Made by a program: the position numbers and the translations under genes. From contig MFQZ01000002.1 of assembly GCA_001784435.1 (NCBI GenBank), positions 48,350-112,349 of the forward strand: a stretch of DNA of 64,000 bases, written 5' to 3'. Under the pieces are notes generated by a model. It worked only from the letters and a program-made list of their open reading frames with translations. It was not told the origin of the DNA and searched no databases. Each line of letters begins with the position of its first letter. Positions within the stretch are counted from its first letter, which is position 1. The stretch is from Candidatus Magasanikbacteria bacterium RIFOXYC2_FULL_42_28 (GTDB taxonomy: Bacteria > Patescibacteria > ABY1 > Magasanikbacterales > GWA2-37-8). This document shows positions 59,590-64,000 of the stretch, piece after piece.

Positions 59590-60846
59590 TTATTTACCGA
59601 CGATTGTTTTTACATCAACTGTGCGTTTATCCGGCTGGTCCCCTATATATCTTACCGCCCAAATCCGATATTTACCAGACTCCAATCTAGATTTGAATCG
59701 GCTTTCACCGGCCGTCAGGTCACATTCGCCGCTACCAGCGCTTCCACCCGGAGTTGTGCCGAGCAAAACTGTGGGTGAATTGGTTTCGTCTTTAACAATA
59801 AAAAAATCAATTTTAGAATATTTTAGAGTGGCGCCACTTTTATCACCATAAGTATCACAGCCGAATGCATAAATTGGGAAAACCGACATAACGACGTCTC
59901 CCAAATTTGTGCCATTACCAATATTATTAATTTTAAAATTTTTATCAATTGGCACTAGGGCGGCCGTAACGCTCGGCGCATAACCAAACTCCACGCGATT
60001 TATTTCCGGAAATTGTAGGAGTGTTTTTTCCACGAGCGGATGAATAATGGCGATGCTAACCGACACGCCGGCCCAGCCGTCTAAATCAATATCAAGTAAT
60101 ACATAGGCCGTGGTGTCTTGAATTTTTAAATATGCAATTTGAGTTTTGTCCGGACCGCCACCACCACCATGTGGAATTTCCTCTGCGGCCGCTTGTACGC
60201 TCGCGTTGATAATATCGGTTGAATATGGAACAGTCATTTCTTTTTTGATAAATACTGTCGTCTCAAGCGGATCTGGTCCCCCGACTTGCGCAAATTCAGT
60301 CATTTGTTTCTGATACAGCTTTTCATTTTCCGGAACCATAATTGTCACCGCCATTGTTTTTTCAAACATCACCGGAATCCGAATTTCATCATCATTTTCC
60401 GGCAGTCCGGATGGATTGTCGTTGTGTAAAATTAATGTGCCACGCTCGGTCGTGGGAGTAGAAAAAGTCAAAGTCGCGTGAAATGGTACGAATTCTCTAG
60501 TCATCCATTCACCCTCCGCTTCGCCATAATGGGTTCCTAAAAATTTGCCGTTAGCGTCAATGATACTAATCGGAAATGACGCTTCAAAAAACCAAGTGCC
60601 GCGCGCTCTGCCTTCAATTAAAAGTGAGCTGGTAACAACGGTATTAGGCATTGGAGTGGTGACGACAATAATATCGGCGTGCGTGGTGTCAACCGCTGTC
60701 TCCGTGCCGGCTTGGGCGGTATTTTGCGCCAAAGCAGTGCGACCGGCCTGAATTTTCATATACCAATAAACCGCGCCGGTAATTAAAATCGCGCTAACGC
60801 CGGCGGCCACGATAATCGGCCATACTTTTGGTTTGATGTTTTCCAT
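59590..60846 (-). CDS. Gmad2 and GerMN domain envelope protein
   Basis: 418 residues. N-terminal membrane helix (VWPIIVAAGVSAILITGAVYW), a Gmad2 immunoglobulin-like domain (about 60-165: MPNTVVTSSLLIEGRARGTW, FEASFPISIIDANGKFLG), then a GerMN-like domain (about 195-300: TTVFIKKEMTVPYSTDIINA, GWAGVSVSIAIIHPL). These domains are extracytoplasmic and associated with wall and spore-coat assembly in other bacteria; function in this group unknown. Leader carries a family E hairpin. Confidence 0.85.
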   Translation of the reverse strand: MENIKPKVWPIIVAAGVSAILITGAVYWYMKIQAGRTALAQNTAQAGTETAVDTTHADIIVVTTPMPNTVVTSSLLIEGRARGTWFFEASFPISIIDANGKFLGTHYGEAEGEWMTREFVPFHATLTFSTPTTERGTLILHNDNPSGLPENDDEIRIPVMFEKTMAVTIMVPENEKLYQKQMTEFAQVGGPDPLETTVFIKKEMTVPYSTDIINASVQAAAEEIPHGGGGGPDKTQIAYLKIQDTTAYVLLDIDLDGWAGVSVSIAIIHPLVEKTLLQFPEINRVEFGYAPSVTAALVPIDKNFKINNIGNGTNLGDVVMSVFPIYAFGCDTYGDKSGATLKYSKIDFFIVKDETNSPTVLLGTTPGGSAGSGECDLTAGESRFKSRLESGKYRIWAVRYIGDQPDKRTVDVKTIVGK

Positions 60847-60854
60847 ATAGTTTT

Positions 60855-60900
60855 ATTGATTAGTTTCCACCAAAGGCGGACCCGCCTGTGGCGGGATTAA
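60855..60900. repeat. Family E hairpin, copy 1, in the leader of the Gmad2/GerMN gene
   Basis: Minus strand CCCGCCACAGGCGGGTCCGCC then TTTGGTGG, followed by AAACTAATCAATA, ten bases and the ATG. The same order and spacing is found before the YtxH-like gene at 62529. The CCGCC core is also inside the in-gene repeat at 1405. Confidence 0.7.
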
Positions 60901-60917
60901 ATAAAATATTTTCACTG

Positions 60918-60952
60918 ATTTGAAAACATAATTAAAAATTCTGTTTTCAAAT
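60918..60952. other. AT-rich hairpin downstream of the MopE-like gene
   Basis: Perfect ten-base arms ATTTGAAAAC / GTTTTCAAAT with a 15-base loop containing AATTAAAAATT. Marks the border where base composition returns to the host level after the GC-rich gene. Confidence 0.5.
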
Positions 60953-61045
60953 GGGTGGGCGTTGGTAGAGAGATTCCTAGTCTTTCTGCTAACGCACCCC
61001 GTTTGCAATCGTCTTGACGCGGAATGCGTCGCGACGAATCAGCTT

Positions 61046-61693
61046 CTACTCCTCCACCTCGCAGTAGCACCGTCCGAGCAAACAGACGGAGACGGGGTAC
61101 TCTTCGTCTGCACAAACGCCAGCGCACTGCTCGACCGCAGTGCAAACCACGCAGTCACTCGCCTGCACATGATTGCACAGACCACCGCCACACCGGTCGA
61201 TGGAACAGGCGTTGTCGTCTTCACAGAGCCAATACCCGTCCTCGTCGATCACGCCGTCGCAGTTGTTGTCCACGCCGTCGCAGACTTCTTCCGCGTAGGG
61301 GTAGATGGTGGCATCGGCATCGTTGCAATCCACAGCATAAGGTTGATCACATGCCCCACAGTCCTCGCCGAAGACACCGTCGTTGTCGTTGTCAACATAA
61401 TAGTCGGGCGCGTCGCACATTGCGGGGTCTTCGTCTACGATGTTGTCACAGTTGTTATCCACCCCGTCGCAGACCTCGGTGGCACCGGGGTAGATTGTGA
61501 GGTCGGAGTCGTTGCAGTCCTCGCCCTTGATGCGAGGCCATTCACACCCCACACCGTCGGAGCAGAAGAATCCGTCGCCATCACTGTCCACACCGTTGTC
61601 GGTCGGGACCGTCACATCACCCGAAATGACGAACGGACACCCCGTAACACATACCGCGAGCACAGCCAAAGCCATCAAAAAGATTGGTCGCAT
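61046..61693 (-). CDS. MopE-like metal-binding lipoprotein, GC-rich and probably acquired
   Basis: 215 residues. Lipoprotein signal (RPIFLMALAVLAVCVTGC, lipobox VTGC), then repeats of the putative metal-binding motif seen in MopE-type proteins: ATEVCDGVDNNCDN, DYYVDNDNDGVFGED, DCNDADATIYP, EEVCDGVDNNCDGVIDEDG. The acidic D-x-D-x-D-G runs suggest calcium or other metal binding; the 22 or so cysteines suggest disulfides. It has a strong ribosome site (CGGAGG, five bases, ATG) and G/C at most third codon positions, both unlike its neighbours, so transfer from a GC-rich donor is likely. Such proteins are common in Myxococcota and related groups. Confidence 0.82.
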   Translation of the reverse strand: MRPIFLMALAVLAVCVTGCPFVISGDVTVPTDNGVDSDGDGFFCSDGVGCEWPRIKGEDCNDSDLTIYPGATEVCDGVDNNCDNIVDEDPAMCDAPDYYVDNDNDGVFGEDCGACDQPYAVDCNDADATIYPYAEEVCDGVDNNCDGVIDEDGYWLCEDDNACSIDRCGGGLCNHVQASDCVVCTAVEQCAGVCADEEYPVSVCLLGRCYCEVEE

Positions 61694-61785
61694 GATAACC
61701 TCCGTATCATTGCGCTTGCCTACGCTGACCACTATTCGGGAGAACCCCCAAACATGGCCAAACTCGACGCAGAAAGGAAAAATAT

Positions 61786-61842
61786 TTAAATACTTTCCCT
61801 TTCCGCGCCAAGTTTAAGTTTAGATTGTAAAGAACGAACCAT
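61786..61842 (-). other. 18-codon open frame at the edge of the GC-rich segment
   Basis: MVRSLQSKLKLGAERESI then TAA, AT-rich and in front of the GC-rich gene. It may be a tiny gene, the stump of a gene broken by the insertion, or chance. The rest of the gap 61694-61883 shows nothing else. Confidence 0.2.
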
Positions 61843-61883
61843 TTTATTAACCTTAAAATATGCAATGTTTGACAGCGGTATAA

Positions 61884-62168
61884 TTATTTACCCCAGAACG
61901 GGATGTATTCTGTGACGTAATCACAATATCCTGCTCTTGCGCCAAATGGTGCCCAGTGTGCGCTAACACCATCGCAACAACCATCACCCACGATTCCATT
62001 TCCGCAAGCATACAGTTTGGTGGCTGCATCCGCTTCTGTTCTTTGTTCAGCAGTCATGTTACGAGAAAATATTTCGGCGGCATTTTCTCCGCCTTTTAAA
62101 TTCAGCCATGGCGACCAAAATAGCAGAGCTACGATAGCGATAATTGCGATAATGATTCCTATTTTCAT
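61884..62168 (-). CDS. Small membrane-anchored protein with cysteine-rich domain
   Basis: 94 residues: N-terminal helix (IGIIIAIIAIVALLFWSPWL), then a short extracytoplasmic part with four cysteines (LYACGNGIVGDGCCDGVSAH, RAGYCDYVTEYIPFW). Disulfide-stabilised secreted domain likely; no family recognised. 19 bases downstream of the YtxH-like gene. Confidence 0.6.
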   Translation of the reverse strand: MKIGIIIAIIAIVALLFWSPWLNLKGGENAAEIFSRNMTAEQRTEADAATKLYACGNGIVGDGCCDGVSAHWAPFGARAGYCDYVTEYIPFWGK

Positions 62169-62187
62169 ATATATATATTAAGGTTAA

Positions 62188-62529
62188 TTATTTCCCCTTT
62201 TCAATTTTTTTCTCTTCCTCTAAATACGCTTCTTCCATTTCTTGCCACTTATCTTGGAGCGCGGTCACTAATTTATCTTTGGCATCGCCAATTAATTCTT
62301 TATTTTTCGCGTACTCTTCCACGACGCCGGCCACTAATTCGTCGTAGCGTTCTTTGGTAACATCTTCTAACTCGTGTAGATTACTTTTAAGATGTTTGGC
62401 GAGCGTTTTTAGATCTTTTTGCAAATCTTCCGTCAAATCTTGACCTTCTTTGCTCATCACGAATTTAGCCGCTGCCCCGACTGCTAATAATCCGCCCAAG
62501 ATAAGTCCTTTTTTGAATTTGTTTTTCAT
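62188..62529 (-). CDS. YtxH-like protein, paralogue of the one at 23768
   Basis: 113 residues from MKNKFKKGLILGG. Glycine-rich hydrophobic start (GLILGGLLAVGAAAKFVM), then charged helices (LQKDLKTLAKHLKSNLHELE, YDELVAGVVEEYAKNKEL, DKLVTALQDKWQEMEEAYLE). Same architecture and several identical words as the gene at 23768. The longer frame (62556) would begin inside the family E leader. Confidence 0.7.
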   Translation of the reverse strand: MKNKFKKGLILGGLLAVGAAAKFVMSKEGQDLTEDLQKDLKTLAKHLKSNLHELEDVTKERYDELVAGVVEEYAKNKELIGDAKDKLVTALQDKWQEMEEAYLEEEKKIEKGK

Positions 62530-62537
62530 ATATTTAT

Positions 62538-62584
62538 ATTGATTAATTTCCGCCAAAGGCGGACCCGCCTATGGCGAGAGTTAA
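62538..62584. repeat. Family E hairpin, copy 2, in the leader of the YtxH-like gene
   Basis: Minus strand CTCGCCATAGGCGGGTCCGCC then TTTGGCGG and AAATTAATCAATA, 9-10 bases before the ATG at 62529. Nearly identical to copy 1 in sequence and in distance to the start codon. Confidence 0.7.
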
Positions 62585-62585
62585 T

Positions 62586-63458
62586 TTAAATTTTTTCCGC
62601 TTTAACACCGCAATTGGCCGGAAGATCGGTTAAAGGTGGCATTTCTGTCGACTGTATAATCCCGGTCATAAACAACACCATATTGTTGTCTAAATTCAGA
62701 ATTATGCGCGGAGAACCTGGCAGTTCTTTGGATGATTCCACAATCTTATCGAACTCAACTTGAGACGCCAATTGGTAATTTAACCAAACGCCACCCTTCT
62801 GCTTAGCCAATGGTAAAGTTACTTCAACAGACCGCACCACATCACCGCCCGTCATAGTACCACCCACGTAAGAATTTGTCGCTTTTAAATATTTTTCGCA
62901 ACCTTTGTTCGTTACAATATTAAATCCATAATCTTTGTTGGAATATAGAACGGTTTTAATATTTTCTTTAAGTTTAAATGTTTTAAGAATGTCCTTAATT
63001 TCATTCACTTGCGTTTTAATTGTGTCACTGGGGGCATCTTGAGCGAGCGCATATCCAAATATATACTGACTATTCTCCCCCAAGTAATTCGGCACTTCTC
63101 CAAGATTTAATTGAACCTCTTGCCATTGATCTTTGGTGAACATGCTAATATTAAACAAAGAATCTTGAACTACGAAACCAAAATCAACAGAATCAGTAGT
63201 ACCAAATTTTCGCCAATCCAAAGTTCTTTCTTTGGTGGTATATCCTTCCCAAGTTTTCGGAAAATCTAAACTAAAACCATATTTGGAATTTTCATATTTA
63301 CCATTGAATCCCGCGACAACTGGGTCTGATGGCCCCGGAGCGCCATTATATGGCAGGATAAAAGTGTCTCCAGATGTTGTCGGCTTATTCGCGCAACCGG
63401 CCCCCATTGTTAAAATGGTAGTGGCGATGGCGAGTAGGAGTAAGGTTTTTTTGTTCAT
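62586..63458 (-). CDS. Lipoprotein with PsbP/Mog1-like domain
   Basis: 290 residues: lipoprotein signal (KKTLLLLAIATTILTMGAGC), a low-complexity linker, then two beta-alpha modules; the first begins YENSKYGFSLDFPKTWEGY, the pattern of PsbP-like domains, and the second LYSNKDYGFNIVTNKGCEKY repeats it weakly. Such lipoproteins sit on the outer face of the membrane; function unknown. Confidence 0.7.
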   Translation of the reverse strand: MNKKTLLLLAIATTILTMGAGCANKPTTSGDTFILPYNGAPGPSDPVVAGFNGKYENSKYGFSLDFPKTWEGYTTKERTLDWRKFGTTDSVDFGFVVQDSLFNISMFTKDQWQEVQLNLGEVPNYLGENSQYIFGYALAQDAPSDTIKTQVNEIKDILKTFKLKENIKTVLYSNKDYGFNIVTNKGCEKYLKATNSYVGGTMTGGDVVRSVEVTLPLAKQKGGVWLNYQLASQVEFDKIVESSKELPGSPRIILNLDNNMVLFMTGIIQSTEMPPLTDLPANCGVKAEKI

Positions 63459-63488
63459 ATAATTTAATATATTTTAACTTTAAATAAT

Positions 63489-63935
63489 TTACTGTTGAAG
63501 ATCATTAAAATTAATCACCAGCTGACTAGCATTACCTTGTAAATCAACCAAAGTGGCCGAAATAGTATTGTTATCAATCCAATTAACATTAGCCCAATAA
63601 GGAAGCGGGCTACCAGATACATCAGTTGGATTACTTGTTTCGGCTGATGCTTTTTCGGTTGTTAATGATCTGACAGCATCGGTGCCTGGACCGTTCCCTA
63701 CAGCGTAGCCATGAATTACATCATTGGTAGCGCCTGCCCCCGCTGAATTATTTGGCATGATAAATGCCTTCGTGCCAGCATTATTCCAAACGCCACCAGT
63801 CGGAAAATTATTTAAGGTGTAAAAATAACTGGTTTTTAAATCATAAGCAATCGCCGATACTGTTCTGCCTTGACCCACACCACAATTATTCGTCGTAGCA
63901 CAAGCGCACTCGTGTTGCGTTAAAACTCCGCTAAT
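63489..63935 (-). pseudogene. Secreted or surface protein fragment, reading frame without a start
   Basis: The frame runs from a stop at 63936-63938 to a normal end at 63489 without a good start codon; a GTG at 63878 would skip the clearly protein-like HECACATTNNCGVGQGRTV. Content: YDLKTSYFYTLNNFPTGGVW and WNNAGTKAFIMPNNSAG resemble repeat blades of a surface beta-propeller. A second open frame enters from the window edge (64000) and stops at 63920, ending IGEQKQLRLAEF. The two overlap and may be one gene with a frameshift or a sequencing error. Confidence 0.5.
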
Positions 63936-64000
63936 CTAAGCTGTTTTTGTTCGCCGATTTCTGAACTTTGCAATTTGGTGTTGGAAATTAGGCTATGTAG

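Noticed and set aside
60962..61789. 275-codon open frame on the + strand
   Set aside because: Mirror of the GC-rich MopE-like gene; long only because GC-rich DNA has few stops. The minus strand has the signal peptide, repeats and ribosome site.

Overview
The window is an AT-rich, densely packed chromosomal segment of a bacterium that most resembles the Candidate Phyla Radiation (Patescibacteria), probably a Parcubacteria-type lineage. This placement is inference. It rests on gene content (a membrane-anchored Clp ATPase, YtxH-like, DUF2304, PEGA, Gmad2/GerMN, LCP and DUF192 proteins, many tiny membrane proteins), on the presence of bL9, and on the near absence of Shine-Dalgarno sequences in front of otherwise ordinary genes. 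No plasmid backbone, prophage, IS element, CRISPR array, rRNA or fully canonical tRNA was found.

Layout. 1-14.4 kb: a thioredoxin-like secreted protein (cut by the window edge), HIT hydrolase, a polytopic membrane protein, dnaB, ybaB-recR, rplU, DUF192, a WecA/MraY-family transferase, a membrane-anchored Clp ATPase, and a short division cluster (mraZ-rsmH-ftsL) behind a textbook promoter and MraZ operator; then a beta-CASP nuclease. 14.5-24 kb: murJ, lepA, small membrane proteins, a tandem small-RNA locus, a SleB-type hydrolase and recJ. 24-32 kb: a DsbA-like protein and a glycan block (two GT4-type proteins, DUF2304, GT2, UDP-sugar epimerase/decarboxylase, subtilase, polyprenyl-phosphate sugar transferase). 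32-46.5 kb: pyrG, rplI, era, ctpA, murA, PEGA protein, rnhA, GNAT, ddl, M23 peptidase, gltX, methyltransferase, TagA-type transferase, EamA protein. 46.5-52 kb: clpB with a CIRCE heat-shock operator and a very long leader holding a GC-rich insert, then a run of five tiny membrane proteins and an MBL hydrolase. 52-58 kb: RhuM-like protein, histidine-phosphatase homologue, coiled-coil protein, a histidine kinase/response regulator operon and small unknowns. 58-64 kb: LCP and Gmad2/GerMN envelope proteins, a GC-rich MopE-like lipoprotein, YtxH-like protein, lipoproteins.

Much of the content serves the envelope: lipid II synthesis and flipping (murA, ddl, murJ, the WecA-like enzyme), wall cleavage (M23, SleB-like, CtpA), polymer attachment (LCP, TagA-type, sugar transferase) and secreted thiol proteins. 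The rest is replication, repair and translation.

The most unusual signals are: (i) several families of short hairpin repeats spread between genes, some of which sit in frame inside genes (the 739-codon membrane protein, gltX, tagA-like) or supply gene ends; (ii) a tandem pair of small RNAs at 19.2-19.45 kb, one tRNA-like with a CCA end, whose arms are complementary to each other; (iii) a GC-rich mini-locus with a strong ribosome-binding site, a 23-codon hydrophobic peptide and an (AAT)12 tract inside the clpB leader; (iv) a GC-rich MopE-like gene, also with a strong ribosome-binding site; (v) a membrane-anchored Clp ATPase whose first AAA+ module has lost its catalytic residues.
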